A DNA stretch of 64,000 bases from Pseudaestuariivita rosea (GTDB taxonomy: Bacteria; Pseudomonadota; Alphaproteobacteria; Rhodobacterales; Rhodobacteraceae): positions 1 to 64,000 of the forward strand of contig NZ_JACNMP010000017.1 in assembly GCF_017592335.1 (NCBI RefSeq), given 5' to 3'. Below are positions 57,317 to 64,000 of this stretch, piece after piece. Below the pieces are notes generated by a model. The model worked only from the letters and a program-made list of their open reading frames with translations, was not told the origin of the DNA and made no database searches. Within the stretch, counting starts at the first letter, position 1, and each line of letters starts with the position of its first letter. The position numbers were made by a program, and so were the translations under genes.

Positions 57317-57852
57317 CCCTCTTTTCCTGCCAAACACGCTCATTTTTTTCCGGCATTGTCTTAGTCATGGCATCTCAGGCTGTCGCTGATGACAACAAAC
57401 ATGACCGATACGAAACCATTGCCGCGTCCTGCTACGCAACCGCGCAAAATGATAATGAACGAAAGTCATGCGCTGGCGCTTACACCCGATCTTGCATTGA
57501 TGACTTGGCTCACAAATCCAGCATGGCAATGAATGGATGCGCCGGGGAAGAAGCCGACTATTGGTACGGTGTGGTATCCAACCGTTTTGATGACCTGCTG
57601 GTCATTGCCGAAGCGCGGGATGCAGATTTACGCCAGATTGGATCAAAGGTGCAGGGCCATGTCACTGCAACAAAGCAAATGCAGGCAGCCTGGCGCGAGT
57701 GGCGCGATGCAGTTTGCCGGTACGAAGCAACAGATATGCTGATGGGCACCGGTGCATCTTCGATTGAGAGTGTCTGCAGAACGGAGCTGGCGTTGGATCA
57801 CTTGATTTACATCGAACGCCGTCTGGCGAACGAAAGGCGGTCAGCACAATGA
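57313..57852 (+). CDS. Exported LprI/DUF1311-type protein (pair 2, first)
   Basis: 179 residues with a signal peptide (about 1-25, ending AVA). The mature part has C-x7-C, CAGEEADYW and the AAWREWRDAVCRYEA block of DUF1311, then VCRTELALDHLIYIE. It is clearly a relative of the protein at 55259. It starts inside the acyl-CoA synthetase stop and overlaps the next gene by 4 bases. Confidence 0.75.
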   Translation: MTLFSCQTRSFFSGIVLVMASQAVADDNKHDRYETIAASCYATAQNDNERKSCAGAYTRSCIDDLAHKSSMAMNGCAGEEADYWYGVVSNRFDDLLVIAEARDADLRQIGSKVQGHVTATKQMQAAWREWRDAVCRYEATDMLMGTGASSIESVCRTELALDHLIYIERRLANERRSAQ

Positions 57853-58478
57853 CAATTATAAAAACTGTGTTTGAAACCAACGTCTGCAAGGGTGCGCGTC
57901 AGGTTGCATTCACTCTCGCATTGCTGACAGCAAACACCGCACAGGCGCAGGATTTCGATCAGTTTGACGCTTGCATTGGGCCAGAGTTGGAAAAGCGTGC
58001 TGTCTATCAAAGCTTGCTTTCATGTAGCTTAAGTTCTGGCCAGCCATGTGATGCTGAAAAGCTCATAAATTATTCCTCTGCTTCGTACAGTGCTGTTCGC
58101 AATAGTTGTGCATTTGACGAAATCGACAGATGTGTAATGAGTGATCAGGTGAACGTTTGTCTGGAAAACTTCAAACAAACTCTACAGAATTTACGTCAAG
58201 GTGTTGTCAACAATCTTGACGCAGACCTCGTAGAGCGTGTGGCGCCTAACCTGGACAACTTGACCCAAAAACCGCGTCAGGAACAACTGGAGCGTTTGCA
58301 TGGCCTGTTCGACGGGTTGTACAACCAAGAACTATGCAAATCCTACACGCACTTGGAAGAAGGCATTGGTATATCCCCAAACCTCTTTTGCGATACATTT
58401 TTTGCGTTAATCGCATGGTCAACTGCCGAAGATTTCCGCGACAGGATTATCATGGAAGAAAAGAAGGGCTTGCAATGA
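57849..58478 (+). CDS. Exported Cys-rich protein (pair 2, second)
   Basis: 209 residues with an N-terminal hydrophobic segment ending in TAQAQ, so a signal peptide is likely. It has CSLSSGQPC (C-x7-C), then SCAFDEIDRC and four more cysteines, the spacing seen in the three other exported proteins, but no WxxYRDxxC block. It is AT-richer than the neighbouring liu genes. The carboxyltransferase starts 25 bases after its stop. Confidence 0.65.
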   Translation: MTIIKTVFETNVCKGARQVAFTLALLTANTAQAQDFDQFDACIGPELEKRAVYQSLLSCSLSSGQPCDAEKLINYSSASYSAVRNSCAFDEIDRCVMSDQVNVCLENFKQTLQNLRQGVVNNLDADLVERVAPNLDNLTQKPRQEQLERLHGLFDGLYNQELCKSYTHLEEGIGISPNLFCDTFFALIAWSTAEDFRDRIIMEEKKGLQ

Positions 58479-58503
58479 CATATAAAAACATCATGGGTCC
58501 GCT

Positions 58504-60108
58504 ATGAAACTCACCTCAACCTTTATCCCGACCTCTGATCAGGCCCAACAGAACCGTGCGGCGCATCTGAAGGCGTTGGCGCTGATCGAAGATGCTGCCA
58601 CTCAGGCCGCGGCGGGGGGTGGTCAGCAGGCGCGGGACAGGCACCTAAGCCGGGGCAAGATGTTGCCGCGTGACCGGGTGGCGAATGTGCTGGATCCAGG
58701 GTCGCCATTCCTTGAGGTCGGCGCGACGGCGGCGCATGGGATGTACGACGGGGCCGCCCCCTGCGCGGGCGTCATCGCGGGCGTGGGGCAGGTGCAGGGG
58801 CAGGACGTCATGGTCATCTGCAACGACGCCACCGTCAAGGGCGGCACCTATTATCCGATGACCGTCAAAAAGCACCTACGCGCCCAGGAAATCGCCGAGG
58901 AATGCCATCTGCCCTGCATCTATCTGGTCGACAGCGGCGGTGCGAACCTGCCCAATCAGGATGAGGTCTTTCCCGACCGTGATCACTTTGGCCGCATCTT
59001 CTATAATCAGGCGCGGATGTCGGCCAAGGGCATCCCGCAGATCGCGGTTGTCATGGGGTCGTGTACCGCGGGCGGGGCCTATGTGCCCGCGATGTCGGAT
59101 GTCACGATCATCGTTAAGGAACAGGGCACGATCTTTCTGGCCGGTCCCCCCTTGGTTAAGGCCGCAACGGGCGAGGTCGTGACAGCCGAAGACCTGGGCG
59201 GCGGCGATGTGCACACGCGCCTGTCCGGTGTGGCCGATTATCTGGCCGAAGATGACGCCCATGCGCTGGCTTTGGCACGGCGGGCGGTTGGGTCATTTAA
59301 TCGCGCGAAGCCCTTGACCGTGCAGTGGGAAACGACCCAGGCCCCCGCCTATGACCCTGAGGAATTGCTGGGCGTTGTCCCCGCCGACCTGCGCACGCCC
59401 TATGACATTCGTGAGGTCATCGCGCGGGTGGTCGACGGGTCGCGCTTTGACGAATTCAAGCCCCGGTTTGGCGAAACGCTGGTCACCGGTTTCGCCCATG
59501 TCAACGGCTGCCCCATTGGGATCATCGGCAACAACGGGGTGCTGTTTTCCGAAAGCGCGATCAAGGGCGCGCATTTTGTGGAACTGTGCTCTCAGCGTCG
59601 TATCCCTTTGGTTTTCCTGCAGAATATCACGGGTTTTATGGTTGGACGAAAGTACGAAAACGAAGGTATCGCGCGGCATGGGGCCAAGATGGTGACCGCG
59701 GTCGCCACAACCAGCGTGCCCAAGATCACCATGGTCATCGGCGGATCCTTCGGCGCGGGCAACTACGGGATGTCGGGCCGGGCCTATCAGCCGCGCTTCA
59801 TGTTCAGCTGGCCCAATTCCCGCATCAGCGTGATGGGCGGCGAACAGGCGGCTGGCGTGCTGGCCACCGTCAAGCGGGCGGCGATGGAAAAGGCGGGCGA
59901 AAGCTGGTCCGACCAGGACGAGGCCGACTTCAAACGCCCCACGATTGAGATGTTTGACCGCCAATCCCACCCGCTTTACGCCAGCGCGCGCCTATGGGAC
60001 GACGGCATCATCGACCCCCGCAAAACCCGCGACGTGCTGGCGCTGTCCCTCTCCGCCGCGCTGAACGCACCCATCGAAGAGACACGCTTTGGCGTGTTCA
60101 GGATGTAG
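58504..60108 (+). CDS. liuB: Methylcrotonyl-CoA carboxylase, carboxyltransferase subunit
   Basis: 534 residues. The beta subunit moves the carboxyl group from biotin to 3-methylcrotonyl-CoA. [33 protein letters not shown] at the start, a glycine-rich CoA site with [17 protein letters not shown], and the C-terminal [39 protein letters not shown] are all standard. Its alpha subunit is at 62228 and continues beyond the right edge. Four genes not known for leucine catabolism lie between the two. Confidence 0.9.
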   Translation: MKLTSTFIPTSDQAQQNRAAHLKALALIEDAATQAAAGGGQQARDRHLSRGKMLPRDRVANVLDPGSPFLEVGATAAHGMYDGAAPCAGVIAGVGQVQGQDVMVICNDATVKGGTYYPMTVKKHLRAQEIAEECHLPCIYLVDSGGANLPNQDEVFPDRDHFGRIFYNQARMSAKGIPQIAVVMGSCTAGGAYVPAMSDVTIIVKEQGTIFLAGPPLVKAATGEVVTAEDLGGGDVHTRLSGVADYLAEDDAHALALARRAVGSFNRAKPLTVQWETTQAPAYDPEELLGVVPADLRTPYDIREVIARVVDGSRFDEFKPRFGETLVTGFAHVNGCPIGIIGNNGVLFSESAIKGAHFVELCSQRRIPLVFLQNITGFMVGRKYENEGIARHGAKMVTAVATTSVPKITMVIGGSFGAGNYGMSGRAYQPRFMFSWPNSRISVMGGEQAAGVLATVKRAAMEKAGESWSDQDEADFKRPTIEMFDRQSHPLYASARLWDDGIIDPRKTRDVLALSLSAALNAPIEETRFGVFRM

Positions 60109-60165
60109 GGCGGTACCGGTCATGAAGAGAACTCAACAGATTTTTCCGTCGTTTCGATCAGTACA

Positions 60166-60245
60166 TCCCGCCCGGTGGGCACCACCGGGCAGCGACCGGC
60201 CCCAGGGCGGGCGCTTCTCGCCCACCCTCGGGCCGGTCGCTGCCC
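60166..60245 (+). repeat. Compound palindromic element, copy 2
   Basis: CCCGCCCGGTGGGCACCACC starts a hairpin, then the outer stem GGGCAGCGACCGGCCC pairs with GGGCCGGTCGCTGCCC (60230-60245) around an inner GGGCGGGCG/CGCCC hairpin. It nearly matches copy 1 at 53401 and, on the other strand, copy 3 at 63747. It lies between liuB and the ASCH gene. Confidence 0.75.
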
Positions 60246-60270
60246 TCACCGCTATAGTGCAGAATAACCA

Positions 60271-60687
60271 ATGACCCTTGACGAGGCCCTTGCCCAATAC
60301 CCCGGCGCCGAAAGCTTCACCTTCGGCGATAGCAAAGCACTTTGTGATGATCTGCTGGCGTTGGTTCGTGCCGGTCAGAAAACCGCCACATGCGGCGCGT
60401 TGCGGGATTTCGGGCCAGGGGGTGACGCGATGCCCGTAGTCGGTCGGCAGGACATCGCGCTGGAATGGGATGGCGCACCGGCCCTGATCATCGAAACCAT
60501 CGACGTCAGCATCACCCGCTTTTGTGACGTCACCGCCGATTTCGCGCTGGCCGAGGGCGAAAATGACAGCCTTGACGGCTGGCGAAGCGATCATCAGACC
60601 TATTTCGAACGAAATGGGGGCTTTGATGCGCAGATGGAACTGGTCTGCGAACGCTTCCGCCTGATCAGGGATTTTGCCGATGACTGA
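60271..60687 (+). CDS. ASCH-domain protein
   Basis: 138 residues. KTATCGAL and the GRQDIALEWDGAPALIIETIDV strand resemble the ASCH domain, a PUA-like fold thought to bind RNA and found in coactivators and small bacterial proteins. No signal peptide. It begins 25 bases after the palindromic repeat and overlaps the next gene by 8 bases. Its presence in a leucine catabolism operon is unexplained. Confidence 0.75.
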   Translation: MTLDEALAQYPGAESFTFGDSKALCDDLLALVRAGQKTATCGALRDFGPGGDAMPVVGRQDIALEWDGAPALIIETIDVSITRFCDVTADFALAEGENDSLDGWRSDHQTYFERNGGFDAQMELVCERFRLIRDFADD

Positions 60688-61156
60688 TGATCCGAAACCA
60701 ACCGAAACCGAACCGGGCCTGCCACCGGGCGCCAAGGCCGGACCGATTGACAAGGAAACCGGCGGACGATGGGTCGAGGTCACACCCGCCATGGCCCACG
60801 CCCACCCCAAGGGCAAACCAGGCATCGCGATCTGGCTGATCGTAGCCTGGTTCGGGACAACCGCGATCCTGCAGATCACCATGCTGCTGATTGGAACGCT
60901 GCCGATATTTCTGATTTTTCTGCCGATTATCAATGCGCTGACGGCCGTGGCCTTGGCCAGCCGTGCACCCGCAGCGGTCTGGCTGACAATGATCGCCGGG
61001 GGGCTTCAGGTTCTGCTTATGATGATGGCGGCCAGCCCGATCACAGTCTTCACGGCGGCGATCACCCTGCTGATCATCTTCTACATCCTCGACGGCGACC
61101 GCCCCAATCTGATCTACCGCCACCGCTATCGCAGCTTCCGAAAGGACAAGGAATGA
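60680..61156 (+). CDS. Membrane protein of unknown family
   Basis: 158 residues from ATG 60680 (a TTG at 60674 is also in frame). The N-terminal 50 residues are soluble and proline-rich, and about four hydrophobic segments follow ([75 protein letters not shown]). No family is recognised. It overlaps the ASCH gene by 8 bases and the macrodomain gene by 4 bases. Confidence 0.7.
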   Translation: MTDDPKPTETEPGLPPGAKAGPIDKETGGRWVEVTPAMAHAHPKGKPGIAIWLIVAWFGTTAILQITMLLIGTLPIFLIFLPIINALTAVALASRAPAAVWLTMIAGGLQVLLMMMAASPITVFTAAITLLIIFYILDGDRPNLIYRHRYRSFRKDKE

Positions 61157-61665
61157 CGCGCCTGACGATCTGGCGGGGCGATATCACGACGCTGCAGGTC
61201 GATGCCATTGTGAACGCGGCGAACCGATCGCTATTGGGTGGGGGCGGTGTTGATGGCGCCATCCACCGCGCGGCCGGACCTGAGTTGCTGGAGGAATGCC
61301 GAACCCTGGGCGGATGCGACACCGGGCAGGCCAAAATCACCGGCGGATATAACTTGCCCGCGCGCCATGTGATCCACACCGTTGGCCCCATCTGGCGCGG
61401 CGGGGATCAGGACGAAGCGACACTGCTGGCGTCCTGCTATCTGCAATCACTGGCGCTGGCCGATGCACATAACTGCGCGCAAGTGGCCTTTCCGGCGATC
61501 TCGACCGGGGCCTACGGGTACCCCCACGACAAAGCCGCGCAGAACGCGATTGACACTGTGTCAAAGGCCCAAACCACTGTGTCTGAGGTCATTTTCGTAT
61601 CGCTTGATCACCGAACCAAACGGCACCTTGAAAACGCATTCAAAGCGGCAGGAGTCGTTTTATGA
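61153..61665 (+). CDS. Macrodomain protein (O-acetyl-ADP-ribose deacetylase type)
   Basis: 170 residues. [22 protein letters not shown] is the ADP-ribose binding loop, and the later blocks are [15 protein letters not shown] and [13 protein letters not shown]. These are the standard MacroD-type features; such enzymes remove ADP-ribose or deacetylate O-acetyl-ADP-ribose. It starts inside the previous stop (ATGA) and overlaps the next gene by 4 bases. Confidence 0.92.
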   Translation: MTRLTIWRGDITTLQVDAIVNAANRSLLGGGGVDGAIHRAAGPELLEECRTLGGCDTGQAKITGGYNLPARHVIHTVGPIWRGGDQDEATLLASCYLQSLALADAHNCAQVAFPAISTGAYGYPHDKAAQNAIDTVSKAQTTVSEVIFVSLDHRTKRHLENAFKAAGVVL

Positions 61666-62201
61666 TCAGATGTCTATCTGTTCTTTCTCTGTTTCTTGTC
61701 TTTCTGGCCACTGGACCTGCAGTACAGGCTGAAGTCATTCTTCCACAGGATCGGGACAGGTTGATCACTATGCGATGCCAGTCTGACGAATATTTTTTTT
61801 ATGCTGGTATCGGGCCGTCGTCTGATCCGCTGCGTTACGAATTTTCGCGTGAACCTGGCGCGGCCATGTTGAAAACTGATCCAGACGATTTTCAGCACCC
61901 ACATCTTTTATCAGACTGCGTAGCCGCCAATGTTCGTCTGGTACAGACCGGCTATCGCGACTGGCCCGCCCAGGTCGGCAGGACTTGCACCGGTCCCGGG
62001 CAGGTCGACTTGTCTATTTATATGCATGAACGGCTGGTCGCGCGATTTTCCAGTATATGTGAGGGCTTTCTGATACAAAAAATCCAAGATGTGCTGCAAG
62101 TCGTCACGCCAAGCAATGCGTCCGGTTATCTTGAACTGACAGACAAACAGACCTGGGCGCAGGATTTTGTGCCTTACGTCTTTGATCCAGAAAATGGATG
62201 A
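61662..62201 (+). CDS. Exported protein of unknown family
   Basis: 179 residues with a signal peptide ending in VQA near residue 23. The mature part has four cysteines, spaced unlike those in the LprI-type proteins of this operon, and no motif I know. It overlaps the macrodomain gene by 4 bases (ATGA) and ends 26 bases before the biotin carboxylase gene. Confidence 0.65.
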   Translation: MIRCLSVLSLFLVFLATGPAVQAEVILPQDRDRLITMRCQSDEYFFYAGIGPSSDPLRYEFSREPGAAMLKTDPDDFQHPHLLSDCVAANVRLVQTGYRDWPAQVGRTCTGPGQVDLSIYMHERLVARFSSICEGFLIQKIQDVLQVVTPSNASGYLELTDKQTWAQDFVPYVFDPENG

Positions 62202-62227
62202 GTGCCGGGACCTGAGGGAGGGTGACG

Positions 62228-64000
62228 ATGTTTGACAAAATCCTGATTGCGAACCGCGGGGAAATTGCGGTGCGGGTGGCGCGGACGGCGGCGGAGTTGG
62301 GCGTGCGGACGGTGGCGGTGTATTCAGACGCGGACGCGGGTGCGCTGCATGTGCAGGTGGCTGATCAGGCCGTGCATATCGGCGGTGCGGCTCCGTCGGA
62401 CAGCTATCTGCGCGGCGACCGGATCATTCAGGCAGCGCTGGATACCGGCGCGCAGGCGATCCATCCGGGTTATGGTTTTCTGTCGGAAAACCCCGATTTC
62501 GTGCAGGCGGTACAGGACGCAGGCCTGGTCTTTATCGGGCCATCCGCCGATGCGATCCGCGCGATGGGTCTGAAAGATGCCGCCAAAGCGCTGATGGAGC
62601 AGGCGGGCGTGCCCGTGGTGCCGGGTTATCACGGCGACAATCAGGACCCTGAACATCTGTCCGGCGCGGCTGACACGACTGGCTATCCGGTGCTGATCAA
62701 GGCCGTCGCGGGCGGTGGTGGCAAGGGGATGCGCAAAGTGGACCGCCCGGCCGATTTTCAGGCCGCCCTTGCAAGCGCACGGGCCGAGGCCAAGGGTGCC
62801 TTTGGCAACGACGCCGTTCTGATCGAAAAATTTGTCAGCCAGCCCCGCCATATCGAGGTTCAGGTTTTTGGCGATGGGACCCGCGCGGTGCATCTGTTTG
62901 AACGCGACTGTTCGCTGCAGCGCCGCCATCAGAAGGTGATCGAGGAAGCGCCGGCACCCGGCATGACCGACGACATGCGCGCGGCCATGGGTCAGGCGGC
63001 TGTGCGCGCCGCCGAGGCAATCGGTTATTCCGGTGCGGGCACGGTCGAATTCATCGTTGACGGCAGCCAAGGCCTGCGCGCGGATCGGTTTTACTTTATG
63101 GAGATGAACACGCGGTTGCAGGTCGAACACCCCGTGACCGAATATGTCACGGGCGTCGATCTGGTAGCCTGGCAATTGCGCGTGGCGGCAGGGGAACCGT
63201 TGCCGGTCGCGCAGGACGATCTGACGTTGACCGGCCATGCGTTTGAGGCCCGCCTTTATGCCGAGGACGTGCCCAAGGGGTTTCTGCCCGCCACGGGCAC
63301 TCTGGAACATCTGCAATTCCCGCCCGGTGTGCGGGCAGATACCGGGGTGCGGGCGGGCGATGTGATCTCGCCCTATTACGACCCCATGATCGCCAAGCTG
63401 ATCGTCTGGGGCGAAACGCGCGACGTGGCACTGGCAAAGCTGGACCGCGCCCTGTCGCAGACGCAGGTAGGCGGCACGGTGACCAATCTGGCCTTCTTGC
63501 GCGCGCTGACGCGGCATTCGGGTTTCAAGGCGGGGGATGTCGACACCGGGTTGATTGATCGCGATCTTGAGGCGCTGTCGGTGCAGCCCGAACCCTGCAG
63601 CCGCGCGCAATCGCTGGCCGCGTTGGGTGCGATGGGGTTGCATCAGGGCGTGCCAGAGTTTGCAGGCTTTTCGCTGTGGGGGCCTGTGGCGCAAACGGTG
63701 GAATTCATGCGCGGGGATCAGGTGATAAAGGCTCAAATCAAGACGAAGGGCAGCGCCGGCCCGAGGGTGGCGCAAATGCGCCGCCCTGGGGGGCGGGTCG
63801 GCGCAGCCCGGTGTTTCACACCGGGCGGGGTGTTTGAAGTCGAGATCGGTGATGCTTGTCATCGCATTGAAGGATCAGATAACGGCTGGCGCATCGATGG
63901 CCAATCAGTACCTGCCGACGTCATAACCCACGACAGTCACGTCAGTGTCTTCTGGGGCAATGGCTATACCTTCGACCTGATCGACCCCTTGGCCCGCGAC
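62228..64000 (+). CDS. liuD: Methylcrotonyl-CoA carboxylase, biotin carboxylase subunit (runs off right edge)
   Basis: 591 residues are visible with no stop. IANRGEIAVRVARTAAELG is the biotin carboxylase start, GGGGKGMRK the ATP-binding loop, and FYFMEMNTRLQVEHPVTE the catalytic block. The biotinyl domain with its lysine lies beyond the window. Copy 3 of the compound palindrome is read through in frame at 63747-63830, adding about 30 residues rich in Gly and Arg (near residues 507-535) in the linker before the next domain. ATG 62228 follows GAGGGAGGG. Confidence 0.92.
   Translation, partial: MFDKILIANRGEIAVRVARTAAELGVRTVAVYSDADAGALHVQVADQAVHIGGAAPSDSYLRGDRIIQAALDTGAQAIHPGYGFLSENPDFVQAVQDAGLVFIGPSADAIRAMGLKDAAKALMEQAGVPVVPGYHGDNQDPEHLSGAADTTGYPVLIKAVAGGGGKGMRKVDRPADFQAALASARAEAKGAFGNDAVLIEKFVSQPRHIEVQVFGDGTRAVHLFERDCSLQRRHQKVIEEAPAPGMTDDMRAAMGQAAVRAAEAIGYSGAGTVEFIVDGSQGLRADRFYFMEMNTRLQVEHPVTEYVTGVDLVAWQLRVAAGEPLPVAQDDLTLTGHAFEARLYAEDVPKGFLPATGTLEHLQFPPGVRADTGVRAGDVISPYYDPMIAKLIVWGETRDVALAKLDRALSQTQVGGTVTNLAFLRALTRHSGFKAGDVDTGLIDRDLEALSVQPEPCSRAQSLAALGAMGLHQGVPEFAGFSLWGPVAQTVEFMRGDQVIKAQIKTKGSAGPRVAQMRRPGGRVGAARCFTPGGVFEVEIGDACHRIEGSDNGWRIDGQSVPADVITHDSHVSVFWGNGYTFDLIDPLARD
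63747..63830 (-). repeat. Compound palindromic element, copy 3, inside liuD
   Basis: On the minus strand it reads CCCGCCCGGTGTGAAACACC, then a stem GCCGACCCGCC closing at GGCCGGCGCTGCCC. It matches copies 1 and 2 in block order and is oriented opposite to them. The length keeps the liuD frame open. Confidence 0.7.

Noticed and set aside
62324-63862. Minus-strand frame of 512 codons
   Set aside because: Antisense to liuD, with many His and Arg residues typical of shadow frames.

Overview
The window looks like chromosome of a marine-type alphaproteobacterium of the Rhodobacterales (Roseobacter group). The evidence is the set of families present: system I cytochrome c maturation genes, CckA, an endolysin and a gene-transfer-agent (GTA) type holin side by side, CobS/CobT, a Tat-exported PhoX, a long fused indolepyruvate oxidoreductase and a leucine (liu) degradation operon. 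The species cannot be named from the sequence alone.

Layout. 0-0.6 kb: the C-terminal tail of an IS630-type transposase and a doubtful small ORF. 0.6-5.1 kb: a LysR regulator divergent from the fused IorAB enzyme. 5.2-9.7 kb: acyltransferase, murI, argC, ccmE, then endolysin and holin. 9.8-13.4 kb: GH1 glycosidase, a LuxR-type regulator without a luxI, a small protein and a pirin. 13.5-16.5 kb: two tRNA-Asp(GTC) genes and ccmABCDG. 16.5-25.5 kb: cckA, an rsmB-like methyltransferase, potABC without its binding protein, and a GGDEF-EAL protein. 25.6-30.7 kb: a tight minus-strand run alr-mlaE-mlaF-pqiA-radA-cvpA. 30.8-37.2 kb: DUF427, Xaa-Pro aminopeptidase, GNAT, cobT, a small lipoprotein and cobS. 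37.4-46 kb: phoX, DUF2189, a GH24-like lysozyme, an MFS pump, a bactofilin with an M23 peptidase, DUF455 and bcp. 46.1-53.4 kb: AsmA/YhdP-like protein, queA, MFS, DUF924 and MipA/OmpV. 53.6-64 kb: a leucine catabolic operon (isovaleryl-CoA dehydrogenase, acyl-CoA synthetase, carboxyltransferase, biotin carboxylase) with many unexpected genes inserted.

Two themes stand out. First, a possible CtrA circuit: perfect TTAA-N7-TTAA boxes lie just upstream of cckA and of the GGDEF-EAL gene, and TTAACC half-sites precede the endolysin-holin pair. With a LuxR solo nearby, this matches the CckA/CtrA, c-di-GMP, quorum-sensing and GTA network known in Rhodobacterales, although the sites here are predictions. 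Second, the liu operon carries two tandem pairs of related exported Cys-rich proteins (LprI/DUF1311-like) and an ASCH - membrane protein - macrodomain - exported protein cassette, most joined by 4-nt overlaps. I found no published role for these in leucine catabolism from memory, so they are the best candidate for an undescribed system.

Repeats also matter. A compound palindromic element of about 80 bp occurs twice between genes of the 53-60 kb region and a third time inside the reading frame of the biotin carboxylase subunit. A different mosaic repeat brackets the cobT-cobS-phoX region. No CRISPR array, rRNA operon or complete insertion sequence was seen, and no stretch over about 300 bases is clearly empty except part of 121-640.
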